Below, in pieces: positions 22,686-33,987 of a stretch of 64,000 nucleotides of DNA. The position numbers and the translations under genes are program-made. Within the stretch, counting starts at the first letter, position 1; every line of letters starts with the position of its first letter. Under the pieces are notes generated by a model. It was not told the DNA's origin and did no database searches. It worked only from the letters and a program-made list of their open reading frames with translations. Origin of the DNA: Blastocystis hominis (lineage: Eukaryota; Sar; Bigyra; Opalinata; Blastocystidae); contig NW_013171838.1 in assembly GCF_000151665.1 (NCBI RefSeq), positions 1,290,788 through 1,354,787 of the forward strand, written 5' to 3'.

Positions 22686-24648
22686 ATGGATCCATCTGAA
22701 GAGTATGATATCCTTGGTGTAGCGTGATGTGTAGAGAAAGACCAAGAGCTCGTCCGGGTGCTATGGAAATGGGTCCGAGGCCTCGTCCGGGAGCGGGACC
22801 ACGACCCCGTCCGGGAATGATGCCACGTCCTCGCCCAGGAATGATGCCGCGCCCTCGTCCTGGATTAGGACCTCGTCCTCGTCCGGGTCCAAACGCAGAT
22901 TCATCTGATTTTAGTGAAGATGAGGTGATAACGGCATCTATGAAAAAGAAATCTGGAAAGTCTGGTAAAAAGTCAAAGCATCATAGTGAAAAGGGAGAAG
23001 GCCATCATAAACAGCATCATCACGGTGATCCTTCAGGACTTCCAGGCCCGCGTGGTCCGCGGGGACTTCCGGGACCACGGGGACCACGAGGACCACGGGG
23101 ACCACGGGGACCTCGTCCAGGAATGAATGCTCGCCCTCCCATGCCTCGCGATCCGTTCCGCGTGACTCCTCAAGAACTCCAGGAATACAGACGTCTGTTT
23201 GATATATACGATGTGAACCACACGGGTTTCTTGGAGGCCTCGGTGGCCGCAGAGTATCTGACGCAAAGTCGACTTCCCCAGCCGATTCTGCACAATATTT
23301 GGGAGTTGGCCGATCGAGATCACGATGGTTTGCTGTCAGAGTACGAGTTTATCATCGCCACGCACGTAACGAAGCTGGTTCAGAAGCGAGTAGGCGCGAA
23401 TGGAGAGGACGATGAGTAGAATATTCCGATTCCCTCGACGCTTCCGCCCGCGTTACTCGAAGAAAACCTGGGCAAAGAGGTGATCAAAATCCCTCCCGAG
23501 AAGCTGAAGGAGCTCCAGCCAGTGGATATGGTAGGGAAGCGATGGGGAGTGCATGGTAGGACGACTCGAAGCTGTCGATCGAGGAGCTCCGATCGAAAGT
23601 GGAGGGCACGAAGAAGGATTTGCTGGACCAGGAGAAAGCGATCACGGAGAAATCGGAGGAGTCGAGACAGCTGACGAGCGAGCTGTGCGAGCTGGAGAAG
23701 CAGCTGGCGGATCTGAATAAGCTGATCGCGATGCAGGAGGATTACGATAAGACGATCGACACGGCGTGGAAGATGGCGAGACTGCAGTATCATCAGATTA
23801 AAAACAACGAGGTGATCGAATCGGAGAGCGAGGAAAAAGAAAAAGAAAAAGAAGAGGAAGGCGCGTTTAGCTGGAGCGATTTGGATGATGATGGATCGAA
23901 GAAGGAGGATGAGGACGAAGGGGAAGAGAAGAGCGACGCGTCGGAGAATGAGTTCGATTGGGACGATTGGGGGAAGGCCGACCAATCCGACTCTGCCGAC
24001 GAAAAGGACGCCGAGGACGCCGAGGATTTCTTCAAGTCGTTCGACGCTTCCGACGACGACGACGCGGACACCACCAAGACGAAGAAAAAGGGCGGCAAAT
24101 CCGGGGACGCGGACGAAACGCCCAGGTCGCCGAAGTCGCCGAAGTCGCCGAAGTCGGTGCGCAGCGAGTTCGGTTCGGAGGACGAGGATTTGCCCGCCAT
24201 TCCCAAGAAGAAGAAGTCCCCGCCCCCGCCACCCCCTCCAAAACCGCGGAATTTCGACGAGGACGACGAAGACGATTTGCCCGCCATTCCCAGAAAGAAA
24301 CTCCCGCCCTTGCCGCCAGCGAAACCGGGAAAGAAACTCCCGCCCCTACCACCCGGGAAACCGGGGAAACCGGGGAAACCGGGGAAGAACGAGCCTCCAA
24401 TGCCGCCAAGACGAAGATTCGAAGAGGAAGAGGATGATGATTACAGAGATGATGAAGATGAGTATGAAGACCGAAGAGGAAATCGCGGTCGGAAGCCGAA
24501 TCGAAGTCAAAGAAGAAGATATGAAGACGAAGACGAAGAGGAGGAAGAGGAAGAGGAAGAGGAAGATTACACTCCACGTAGAGGAAAGCAGCCTCCTCCA
24601 AAACCAGGAAGGAAGCCGTTCAGAGATGAGTCAGATGAAGAGTATTAA
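22686..24648 (+). CDS. EH-domain endocytic protein with collagen-like and proline-rich regions
   Basis: The first exon reads MDPSEEYDILG and is followed by a short intron. An RPRPG repeat region (about 22745-22900) and a Gly-x-y collagen-like run (GLPGPRGPRG..., 23035-23125) precede an EH domain (DPFRVTPQELQEYRRLFDIY to THVTKLVQK). Its second EF-hand loop DRDHDGLLSEYE looks calcium-competent. EH domains bind NPF peptides in clathrin-mediated endocytosis. A coiled coil (near 23590-23760), an acidic region and a proline-rich region (PPPPPPPKPR, KLPPLPP) follow. These could bind SH3 domains. The layout recalls Eps15/Pan1 proteins, but with one EH domain. Two introns lie near 23418 and 23555. The stop is TAA 24646-24648. 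Confidence 0.75.
23035..23125 (+). repeat. Collagen-like GPR coding repeat
   Basis: A GGACCACGG-type tandem repeat encodes Gly-Pro-Arg triplets, a collagen-like pattern in a protein that is otherwise cytosolic. Confidence 0.85.
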
Positions 24649-24787
24649 GGAGGTGAATGTGATACTGTGTTTTGCTGTTTTTGTTGGTTTGTTGAAAGAA
24701 AGATAGTCCCGCGGTTCTGAGTTGTTATTCGTAATAATCTCCAGTTTGAGATAAATACTTTCTCTTCACGCCGTTTACGAGAGATAA

Positions 24788-26915
24788 ATGGAAAGAAGAA
24801 AGGGAGAAGGAAACCCAAAGGGGAAGCGTGTGAGAGTTACAGAGGGCGAAGGAGAGTAAGTGGAAGTGTGTTTCTTATAAGTGGACTCGGTTGCCATATA
24901 CCGATTTTAATTTCAGAGTTTGCCATATGAGTAATCAGTACTAATTTTTCCTTTTAGCTTTCCACACCATGAAAGTCGAGTTGGCGATCAGTTTAACGCT
25001 GTTGTGCCGAAATATGACGAGAATCTTAGTCAGGAAGTTTGTAATTCGCCGAATGAAGATCAGGAATATGGTAATTTCGATAATTTGGTGTCATTGCAAG
25101 AAACATCCTTTCTTCCGGAAGCAGAAGGAAGTGTTAACTACCAAAAATTTCTTGACAAAGCGCGTGCGGATACATTGCGTAATGATGACTTTCTGTTGAA
25201 CGCCTTTTATAACAACAAATTTGATTCCGGTAGAACATTCCGCTATTTGAAAAAGGTTATCGAGCTAGAGCGTTTTCATCCGTAGATTCCAACCATTTAC
25301 TGTGATGAAGGTTTTTCTTCCGGCCACCTTCCCTACTCGTGTTCCTGTTTCTGCCATACTTGTAGATCACTGTTTTACCCCTTCCAGCTAGTTAATCAGT
25401 ACCGTGCCAATCTGTATCGGTACTATTTCAAGCGTTCCTGGGGACTGAAGCAACTCGAGAAATTGAATAGTATTCGTTCGCTTTCCCATTAACGCGCAGT
25501 AAATTTGGACACTGTCAATAGCATTCTGAACGAGGGTTTGGTCGAGAACGTATCCTTGGCGTTCGATTTTCACGGGAATAGGACGAAATCTGCTACATCT
25601 GCGGAGATGGCGGCGATTTGCTTCTCTGCGACGGCGGCTGCGCGCGCGGCTATCACTTGAGCTGCCTGAATTTGACGTCCGTTCCCGAGGGAGAGACGTG
25701 GCTGTGTCCGTACTGCGCTCGGCAGAAAGAGAAAGCGAGGGCGGCTGCGGAGAAGAAGGGTGATTGCTTGGTGCGGGGATGACGCGAAGAAGTGGCGGCG
25801 CCAGGCGAAGAAGACGAAGACTTCTTGGATCCCGGGTTTTTGCCTGTGCAGAACTCGAAGAGCCATCGAGTTTCTGGCAATGCGAAAAAGGGGAATCGTG
25901 GAAAGAAGGCGGATTTGGACCCGGATGCGACGATTGGAAAGGAGCGGAAGGGAAGTACGCGACTGGTCGATCGCGTGTATTCGGAAGAGAGCTTGAAGAA
26001 TACGAAGCTGTATCGATGCATCGTCGAGAATTGCAACGCGATGAGCGCGAATCGAACAGCCATGCTCTCACACGCGTAAGCGAATGAATTGAATGAATTG
26101 AATGAATGATTGAATTGAATGAATGAATTGAATGAATGAATTGAATGAATGAATTGAATGAATGAATTGAATGAATGAATTGAATGAATGAATTGAATGA
26201 ATGAATGAATTGAATGAATTGATCATCTCATTGCTTGTAGTCGATCGTTTCATAAGGATGACTATGTGGAGATCGCTCGATCGATGGGTTGCAATTAGTA
26301 TCCTCTTTTCTTTCTTGTGAGTCTAGTTCCATTCCCGGGGAGAACGGCATTTGGGAGTACCATTCGTTGAGTTTCAAATGTCCCGAGCGGGACTGCGACT
26401 ATCGTTGCATTCGCTTCAATTCCTTCGAGCGACATATTTTAAAGTATCACAACGCGCGGTCGGTCCAAGACTACAAGCCGGACGACTTCATCGACTATGA
26501 CACGATCACCTATGGAACGCAGGAGGAATGTCGAAAGCTCGCGCGAAGAAAGAAACTCACCTGGGAGCCCGGGAAGCTCAAGACGAAGAAGATGAAAGGG
26601 AAGGAGCGATACAGCGAAGATAACGAGAACGAATATGAGGAAATGGAGGAGGAAGAAGAAGGAGAAGAAGGGGAAATGGAGGAGGAAATCAAGGAGGTAG
26701 AAGAAGAGGAGGAAGAAGAAAAAGATGAAGATCATGAAAAGGAAGATGAACAGGAACAAGGAAAAGAAAAAGAAGAAGAAGAAAAAGGAAAAGAAGAAAA
26801 GGAAGAGCAGACCCAAGAACATGAAAAACAGTCAGGTAGTGATTCGTCGAATAACAGTGAACATGGAGATGAAAAAGAGGATGAGAACCACAAACCAGAC
26901 ACTACTGTGGAGTAA
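24788..26915 (+). CDS. ELM2-PHD-C2H2 chromatin regulator with acidic tail
   Basis: The first exon codes [17 protein letters not shown]. After a roughly 100-nt intron the protein continues [18 protein letters not shown], an ELM2-domain start, which in other eukaryotes recruits HDAC1/2. A helical region follows, then a PHD finger ([15 protein letters not shown]..., [18 protein letters not shown], about 25590-25720) that would read histone tails. C2H2-type zinc fingers follow (YRCIVENC...H, and [12 protein letters not shown]...H near 26370-26440). One finger is split by the long repeat-filled intron 26076-26240. The last third is almost pure Glu/Lys. The protein is probably a nuclear corepressor subunit of MTA/MIER type. 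Several introns were inferred from frame shifts only. Confidence 0.75.
26076..26240 (+). repeat. Intron expanded by GAATT/GAAT microsatellite
   Basis: This 165-nt intron (gtaagcg...cttgtag) splits the histidine pair of a C2H2 finger. Nearly all of its extra length over the usual 31 nt is GAATTGAATGAAT repeats (26081-26222). Confidence 0.85.
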
Positions 26916-27086
26916 TAAGCTAATAAAGCGACAATTCTGTACAGTGAGTTGTTAATTGATTTTAATGTAAGCAACAGAGCGTATATAACAGACAAATGCA
27001 TACTAAGCAATTTTTATGACTTGTTTGTGGGAAAATCTGGAATCTCTGCTTGATATCTAAATTGTTATAAATATAAGCATGAGTGC

Positions 27087-27295
27087 TCACTGTTCGCCAA
27101 CACGAATAGAGTGGTTTCGCGCAGTTAAATACTGCCTTCTTTCTTTCGGTTCAAATCTCTTTTCTTTACTGTCAAGATAGTTTTCTTCACTGGGAGACAA
27201 CTGTCTGACAATCATGCATCCAAAAACATCCCCTACGGCCTTTTCTTGGAGGACTCGCCTATAGATTTATCCAAGGCAATAGGCTGATCTTCCAT
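27087..27295 (-). CDS. Small protein of unknown function with one 32-nt intron
   Basis: A short minus-strand gene is suggested by frame continuity. ATG 27295 starts MEDQPIALDKSIGESSKKRP. Removing a GT...AG intron of 32 nt joins QLSPSEENYLDSKEKR in frame, and TGA follows at 27087-27089, for about 58 residues. The frame upstream of the ATG is hydrophobic (CTFIIISVVLNLL), so a longer membrane-anchored form with an unseen first exon is possible. It would be divergent with the eS26 gene. I do not recognise a family. The intron length matching the genome rule is the main support. Confidence 0.35.
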
Positions 27296-27422
27296 AGGAT
27301 CTACGCTCAATAGGTTAAGAACTACACTGATTATAATAAAGGTGCATATAGTAGGAAAAAGTCCTATTTTCGGATATCAATTCACAAGTCCAAAGAAAGT
27401 CGTATTACACTAGTCTTATACA

Positions 27423-27895
27423 ATGCCTTTCAAGAGAAGGTAGGTAGTGTGTTGTACATCTTGTGGTGGCAGTCGATGAAGGAGCAAAGGGATTTACGTA
27501 GTATAGAAATCACGGACGTTCTAAGAAAGGAAGAGGTCATGTAAAACCTGTTCGATGCACTCACTGTGGTCGTTGTGTTGGAAAAGTGAAATGTTTGATG
27601 TGTGAAGTTACCTCGTAGGATAAGGCCGTAAAACGTTTCCAGGTCCGAAATATTGTGGATGCGTCTTCGCAGAGAGATATTCGCGACGCCTCGGTTTATG
27701 AACGTGAGTTCATTGCTAGTCTTTTATTTTCTAGAATATACGCTTCCTAAGCTTTACATTAAGCAGCAGTACTGTGTGTCCTGTGCTGTACACGGTCGTA
27801 TTGTGCGTGCTCGTAAGGTTGAGGACCGTCGCATTCGCGAGTACGTGCGTCCTCAGTTTAAGGGAGTAGGATTCGTGAAGATTTGTGACGACTAG
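27423..27895 (+). CDS. RPS26: Ribosomal protein eS26
   Basis: eS26 is a small-subunit protein near the mRNA exit channel. The exons give MPFKRR, then [20 protein letters not shown] with the first cysteine pair, then [20 protein letters not shown], then [18 protein letters not shown] with the second pair. Together these form the family's zinc site. Three introns are clear: about 27442-27501, 27586-27618 and 27703-27733. The protein ends [12 protein letters not shown] 27893-27895. Total length is close to the usual 110-120 residues. The neighbours are not ribosomal. Confidence 0.93.
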
Positions 27896-27978
27896 GAGCG
27901 GAATTAGGCTGTTTATTGGATTAGTGAATAGGATGGTTGTGTTTCCTACAAAAACAAGCAAAACAATAAAACAAAAAT

Positions 27979-28073
27979 GGATTGAATTGAATTGAATTGA
28001 ATTGAATTGAATTGAATTGAATTGAATTGAATTGAATTGAATTGAATTGAATTGAATTGAATTGAATTGAATT
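27979..28073. repeat. (AATTG)n pentanucleotide array
   Basis: About 18-19 perfect tandem copies of ATTGA lie between eS26 and the convergent membrane-protein gene. The array is open in several frames but is not coding. Confidence 0.95.
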
Positions 28074-28088
28074 AGGTAAAAAGCACAT

Positions 28089-29774
28089 TTATGCATAAGG
28101 AGAACTCATTCGCAAGAACTCCGAGGCAGAATGTTTCCGAATCTTGAAATATGCTACAGCTCCCACAATGAGAATCACGATACAGATTACAATCACCAAT
28201 AATGCAACACTTTGGATTGCAGAACCCACATCTACGCTCACAATGGAAGCGAACTCCTACTTGTAGACACACATACATTGTCTTGGCAAGCGAGACCATC
28301 GCTGCAATCAGCGAATGTGAAGCAGTGCTTCCCCTTCTCACATTTGGCAGAGCAAGACCCGCCACAGTCCACATCGCTCTCAATCTCGGTCCTCGTCCCA
28401 TCGTGACATCTCCAATCGTCTGTGTCCTCCTGCAGAACGAGTCGCTGCGTCTATACATGGCGAATGCTTTCCATTCCCACCTCAAGGTAAGCAAGAACCG
28501 TGTCGGATTGCTTGAGTACCGCTTCTTTTCTAAGAATCGCAGAAAGCTCGGTGATTTTTTGGGTTCCCTCCACGCGATTGACAACGAGAGTGAACGAGAC
28601 AGCAATTTGAATCGTAGAGGACTGGGCAGAATGGTGTTTTCGCTGAACATGGGAGGAGGCGCGCGAGAGGGAAGCGATCTCCGTGTAGATAAAATCCCAT
28701 TTGCGGATTTGCACTTGATTCAGAGGAATCGAAATGGTAGAAGATAAGAAAACACGAAGAGCGGTTTGGATCGCATCCGACGACTCTTTCATGACGCCTT
28801 TCAATACCATGGATCCTTGAATGAATACAAAGCGGTCATCTGGCCGATCGAGGACTATTTCTCTTACACGGTCGCAGCTCACTCCAGAGAACTCGACATC
28901 GCAATAGCAAACACCCGACACACATCTTCCATGGCCACTGCAGCTCACTAGATCGATCGTTCCATTGTCCAGCAATCCAAATCCCTTCGGACAAGACACG
29001 GAAGAGCCGGATGTCCGCGAAATAATGATAGAGCTCTCACGAATCGGTGTGCCAACAATCGTTCCCGCCTCTTCTCTCCCAGATATGTAAACCACATACG
29101 TTGTGTCTGGATCCAGATCCGAGAAATCAGCGGAATATGCGTTGACTCCTTCTTCGACCATATACTGCCCATGCGTTACAATCTCGCGATAGCTAGGCTC
29201 GTTCGCCGAGGCAGTGAGGAGAAGGGCGTACAGACGAACGGGTCTGTCGCTGCCGGCTGTGATCTAGAGTCACACATCAAGAGCAAAGCAACTTGAACCT
29301 CGGTAGCGGTATGCTTTGTGATTTGGATAGGCGCAATCGATGCTCCTTTGTACATAAAACTAATCGAAGGAGAGTTTGTGAGCGCTATTCCCTCCATGGA
29401 TGTAATGTATTTGGAGGCGGTCACTGTGACTTCTCCGGCAGCGTTAGCAACGAGTTGGAGTTTGTAGGTAGAGTCAGATTCCCTCTGCACCTCATGAATG
29501 TATCCATTTGTTGTCTAAAATCGACCAGAGCACTTGGAAATACCAAAAAGTGGGTGACATCTAGGTCTATTACCGCTGAGGAAAACTTGATCCGCAAAGA
29601 GACAGGCATTACCGATGCATAGTATCCCTCGTCTGCCATGAACTCGGCAGTAAACTCATTGCTATCTATCCTTCGATGTTGTATGGAAGAAATACCTTTG
29701 CCTTCGGCCATAGAGTATGACTGAGCCGGAAGTAGAGCAAATAACACAAGCACAGTGATGAAGCAGGAAGTCAT
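28089..29774 (-). CDS. Type I membrane protein with Ig-like, EGF-like and cysteine-rich domains
   Basis: The ATG at 29774 opens a signal peptide (MTSCFITVLVLFALLPAQSYS). The ectodomain contains a bacterial-Ig-like segment (GEVTVTASKYITSMEGIALT... followed by YKGASIAPI) near 29330-29450. An EGF-like module follows (SGHGRCVSGVCYC...GVSCD, about 28870-28960), then a cysteine-rich segment with DVDCGGSC and KCEKGKHCF (about 28260-28400). A transmembrane helix (SVALLVIVICIVILIVGAVAYF) and a short basic tail end at TAA 28089-28091. Introns near 29510, 29220-29270, 28480 and 28210 are inferred. The architecture resembles the nidogen-like receptor at 5.9-8.7 kb, so both may be surface receptors. Confidence 0.65.
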
Positions 29775-30043
29775 AGATAAGTCTAGTAGGATTTTGATGA
29801 AAGAAGATGGTATTCGTCTGGGATTGAGGAATATCGCGATAGATGAAGATTTGGGATATGCGAAGATAATCCCTGAGGATATATTGGTTTATTTACTTTT
29901 ATTTTGCCCTTTCGTGCATGTATACAGTAGACTATCAACCAATACTTCGAACAAACCCATTTCTTCCTCTTTCCCCCTCCGCACTCTCCTTTCGAACGTT
30001 GAAACAAACTAGCTCTGTTCCAGCTAGTTTGGGAAAAAACAGA

Positions 30044-32346
30044 AATGAATTCTATTGAGTATGTTTTAGAGAGCCGACATGAAACATTTGTAATTGACAA
30101 TACAGAAGAACGATTAAGTGATCAAATCGACAATTTTAAGCAAGAGGAATCTAGAGTGTGGAATATTGGTGATTGTGATGTGCTAGACGATTGCTGAATC
30201 GCTGTCTAGATCTTTGTCGTTGATTACTGGACTAAACGTAAGTAACGATCTGATTCGAGATTTGCGAGACGGTGTGGTATTCTTCTTTTCTAGAGGTAAT
30301 ATATAGGTTTTGTGCCGCGTAATTGAGATCTGCAGCCCAGGGACCAAATTGGGGAAGTGGCATCCAAATTCAAGTTTTGAACTGGGGAATCGTTTACAGC
30401 TAGGTGGTATAACAGCTTTTGAAACTGAAAATTTGTATTTGTTTAGTCAAGCATGTCTTCAACTCGGAATGCATCCTAGCGGTGTAATTGATTATAATGT
30501 CTTTGAAAATAATGACGTATGGATGTATTTTGTGTGAAACGTGAGATGCATCGTTTGGTTACGTGCTTAATCCATTTGCTAAAGATTCTCTACCTTCATT
30601 TGCAAGTGAGTGAATCAAGTACAGTCTCCATACAAGCAGTTGATGGTTCGATATCCCACATATGTTGTTTTCACCTTGTTTGGCTGACTTCTAGTAGTTG
30701 AAACGGGAACATTATCTGAGAAGGATTGCGATACGATTCGCGCGTGTCGCAGTCCCTTAAGCTCTGTGAGATGGGATGATGAACCAGAGAAGGCAGGCGA
30801 AGGTTTAGAAGAGAATTCGAAAGAAACGGAGAATGGAATGAATGAGAGCAGCAATCAAATAAATGAGAATAAGAATGAAAAAGAGAATGAAAGTGAAGGT
30901 GAAAATGAAAAAGAAAATGAAGATGAAAAAGAGAATGAAGGTGTTAATTGTGTGAATGAAAGTGAAAATGTAAATTTGAATCAAAATGTGAAAGAGAATC
31001 AGAATCAAAATGATAAAGAAATTGTAAATGAAAATAAAAATGATAAAAAAATCCAAGACCAAAATCAAAATGATAAAGAAATCCAAGACCAAAATCAAAA
31101 TGATAAAGAAATCCAAGACCAAAATGTGGATGAAAATCAGAAAGAACCTGCTGTTCACTCCTCGTCGATTTCATCGAGCCTTGAATCGATCGATCCCTCG
31201 CCCCCCCTCTCCACATTCGATTCATCCATTCCCTCTCCTTTTCTCCCTTCTCCCGACTCTTCCTCTCTCCCCGATTCATTCAACGCTTCCTCCCTTCCCA
31301 TCGAGCAAGAAAGCGACTCGCAAAGCCAATCAGGGCCCGAAGAGTTACTCGATTTCCCGGCTCCGTCCCACGTGCTTTCGGACATTTCTTCCGACGAAGA
31401 AGACTCGACGCTGCACCTCGACGGGCAGACGATCCTCGAGTTTCTGCGGTCCGAAGAGGAGCAAATGCGGCTGGAGATCGCGCGCCTGCAGAAGGAGGAC
31501 GCGGAGCGATTGCAGCGAGAGCGCGAGGAGCGAGAGCGCTGGATCGACGCGATTCGGAAAGAGAATTACGTGTTTTCGAGCGAGGAGGAGGAGGAATGGA
31601 AGGAGGAAGAGGAGGAGGCGTCGCGTCGACGCACTCTGTTCGTGGCGTCGATCGGGAAGGAGATGGAGCGAGCGCTGAACGAAATCCGGAAGAGCACGGA
31701 GGACGCGAAGCTGAGTCCGAAGCGAGTGATGCAGTTCAGCCGGACGAAATCCAAGCTGCAGCAACGGATCCGAGAGAACGACGTGCAGCAGAAGAAGGAA
31801 AACGCGGAGCGAAGGAGGAGGGAAATGGAGCAGCGGCAGCTGGCAGCGCGGAATCGCGCGATTACCGACCAAAAGCAAAGGCAGAAGCAGGAGGAACTGC
31901 GCAAGGAACGACTGGCGTTCGAGAAGAAGCTGCGAGAGGAGGATTTAGAGAGGCAGCGAAAGGAGAGGGAGCGCAGGCAGCGAGAAGAGCAGCAGCGATT
32001 GAAGCGATTGTCGATGGTTCAGAAACAGAAGGAAGAGGAGAAGAAACGAAGAGAAGAGAAGAAGAAACAGTGGCTAGAAGAGAAACGACGCCTGGAAGAG
32101 GAGGAAAAGAGAAAGGAAGAAATGGAGAAGCAGAGGAGGCGTCGCAATATGGTGCGCTTTCGCAATGATACGGTCAAGCAAAAATCGGGTTGTGTAGGAG
32201 AGGATGGATTGTGTGTTTGTAGAGTTCTCCCAATCGTCTTCGAAACAATGGATGAGTGTATAATAATAAGTGATGTGCTTGTTGTTTGCTACGAATCACA
32301 CTTTCTGCTTGTGCGAAATAGAAGGGATGAACATTGTACAACTTGA
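30044..32346 (+). CDS. CH-domain protein with long acidic and coiled-coil region
   Basis: Exons joined through 30-31 nt introns (about 30157-30187 and 30276-30306) give TIAESLSRSLSLITGLN, then DLIRDLRDGVVLCRVIE, then FSQACLQLGMHPSGVIDYN. This is a calponin-homology domain, an actin- or microtubule-binding fold. Further exons near 30530-30770 are less certain. From 30766 one long exon encodes an Asn/Glu/Lys-rich tract with three copies of NDKEIQDQNQ, then a serine-rich tract, then about 300 residues of highly charged coiled coil with the heptad character of caldesmon-like proteins. The genomic stop at 32346 lies far past the coiled coil. T 32209 followed by 4 nt and TGTTTGTA predicts a polyadenylation-made UAA there. 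A 31-nt intron (32192-32222) producing TAG is an alternative. Confidence 0.65.
31045..31130 (+). repeat. 30-bp coding repeat (NDKEIQDQNQ)
   Basis: About three near-perfect tandem copies of a 30-bp unit lie in the acidic region of the CH-domain gene. Confidence 0.85.
32214..32221 (+). terminator. TGTTTGTA motif, predicted to create the stop of the CH-domain gene
   Basis: It starts 4 nt after T 32209, the first base of a TTG codon. Cleavage plus poly(A) gives UAA. Confidence 0.5.
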
Positions 32347-32408
32347 ATAATGACCGAAATTGGGGGTATTTTGTGAATAGTATAATAGTCTTCAATACAA
32401 CGAAGGAA

Positions 32409-33987
32409 ATGGCGTCCATTTACGTACGCACATCGAAAGGTGAAAAGCTAAATTATTCGATTGAATTGGGGTCGTCTGTGAAAGAATTAAAAGAGATGAT
32501 CGCCTCCTCTCAACAGATTGAAATTGAGCAAATCACTCTTGTGTTTAAGGGTAAAATTCTGCAAGATACGGCAACTCTGGCTGCAAGTGGTAATTTGTGA
32601 TGGCAAGTGTACGACTTTAGGGATTGTGGATGCTAGCGTTGTTCATATGGTTGTCATGAAAAAGCCGGCACATGAAGCTCCCAAGCCTTCAGTTCCGCCC
32701 AAGGTGGAGGCTCCTCCTAGCCAACCTGTTGAATCTGCGACGCAGACCCCTCCTGCAGCAGCACGGCCTGTGCGACCTGTAGCATTTTCATTCTGTTTTG
32801 TTGTTAGGTTTCCAGCCCTTTGAATTCGCACTCTGCATCTTCCCCTTTCCGTAGAATGGAATTGCCGAGTCAGTCGTCTCTGGAAATGATGTCTCCCTTA
32901 ATGGCCTCCTTTAAGGACCACCCCGAGCTGTTTATCCAGTTTTTGAAGGCAGATCCCGGCTTCCGCAATGTTTTGGAGAAGAATCCGCGTATGGAGGAAA
33001 TGCTGAACGATCCCACGACTATCGACTATCTAATCGACATGATGAGCAATCCGGACAGTATGCGGGACGCGTTGCGCCAGACCGACGAGGCTCTGAACCA
33101 TGTGGGGGACATTCCTGGCGGTGAGCAGATGCTGGAGCGCGTGATGAGCGTTTTTCTTCTTCTCTGCGTTTCCCTGTAGCAATACTACGAGCCTCTCGAC
33201 CGCCAGCACGACGCGAAGGGCTACGCCAAGGAGGAGCATTCCTCGCTGGGCTCGACGCCGCAAGACACGCTCCCCAATCTCTGGGGCTCGCCGTCCTCCG
33301 CCTCTTCCTCCCAGTCGGCGGGCTCGCGCCCCAACCCCTTCGCATTGCTCGGCTCGCTGGGCACTTCCCACGCCTCCAGCGCATCGAACGCGTCCAATCC
33401 TGCGAGTTCTGCCGACGCTTCGGGGGCTGCGAGTGCTGCGAGTGCTGCGAGTGCTTCGAGTGCTGCGAATTCGGCGGGTCAGAGCGGGTTTGGAGCGATG
33501 CCGCTGAGCCAATCGGCGATGGACGCGAGTCTGGACCTGCTGAGCGAAATGGTGAGCTCGAACCCCGAGCTGGTCTCCGCGGTAGGGAGTAGGAGAAGGG
33601 CGTGAGAGGCAGCTGCTGCAGCGATCGCCGGAGTACGAGCAGCTGGTGAAGAACAATCCGCTGATGGCGCAGCTGATGACGAATCCGGAAATGCTCCGGC
33701 AGAGTCTTTCTCCGCAGAATCTGCGCATGATGAGGGAGCTGGAGCGGAGCGGAGCGTTCTCTGGAATGGGAACCGGAATGGGATGGGGACAGATCCCTGG
33801 AATGGGAGCCGGAATGGGAGCCGGAATGGGAGCCGCTGTGATGAGCTCGGAGCAGATTCGGCAGAAGTACGCGAATGAGATTTCCCAGATCGAGGCGATG
33901 GGATTTACGGTAGATGACAATTTGTTACAGACGCTGAACCGATTTCAAGGAAATGTGGAAATGACTTTAAATTTCTTGCTGCAGTAG
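32409..33987 (+). CDS. DSK2: Ubiquilin / Dsk2-type ubiquitin shuttle
   Basis: Ubiquilins carry ubiquitinated clients to the proteasome. The N-terminal ubiquitin-like domain runs from MASIYVRTSKGEKL. Removing a 31-nt intron (about 32592-32622) joins LAAS to GIVDASVVHMV, restoring the domain. The middle has an STI1-like module (SFKDHPELFIQFLKADPGF..., MMSNPDSMRDALRQ), an Ala/Ser-rich linker with AAS repeats, and a second STI1-like part (NNPLMAQLMTNPEML). The C-terminus is a UBA domain (QIEAMGFTVDDNLLQTLNRF...NFLLQ). Other introns are a 29-nt one near 32780-32808, one at about 33141-33179 and a 31-nt one at 33582-33612. The stop is TAG 33985-33987. Confidence 0.92.

Noticed and set aside
23793-24601. 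Long open frames on the strand opposite the EH-domain gene
   Set aside because: They are antisense shadows of biased Glu/Asp/Pro-rich codons.
30805-31279. Hydrophobic minus-strand ORFs resembling membrane proteins
   Set aside because: They are the complement of the Asn/Glu/Lys-rich coding repeat of the CH-domain gene.
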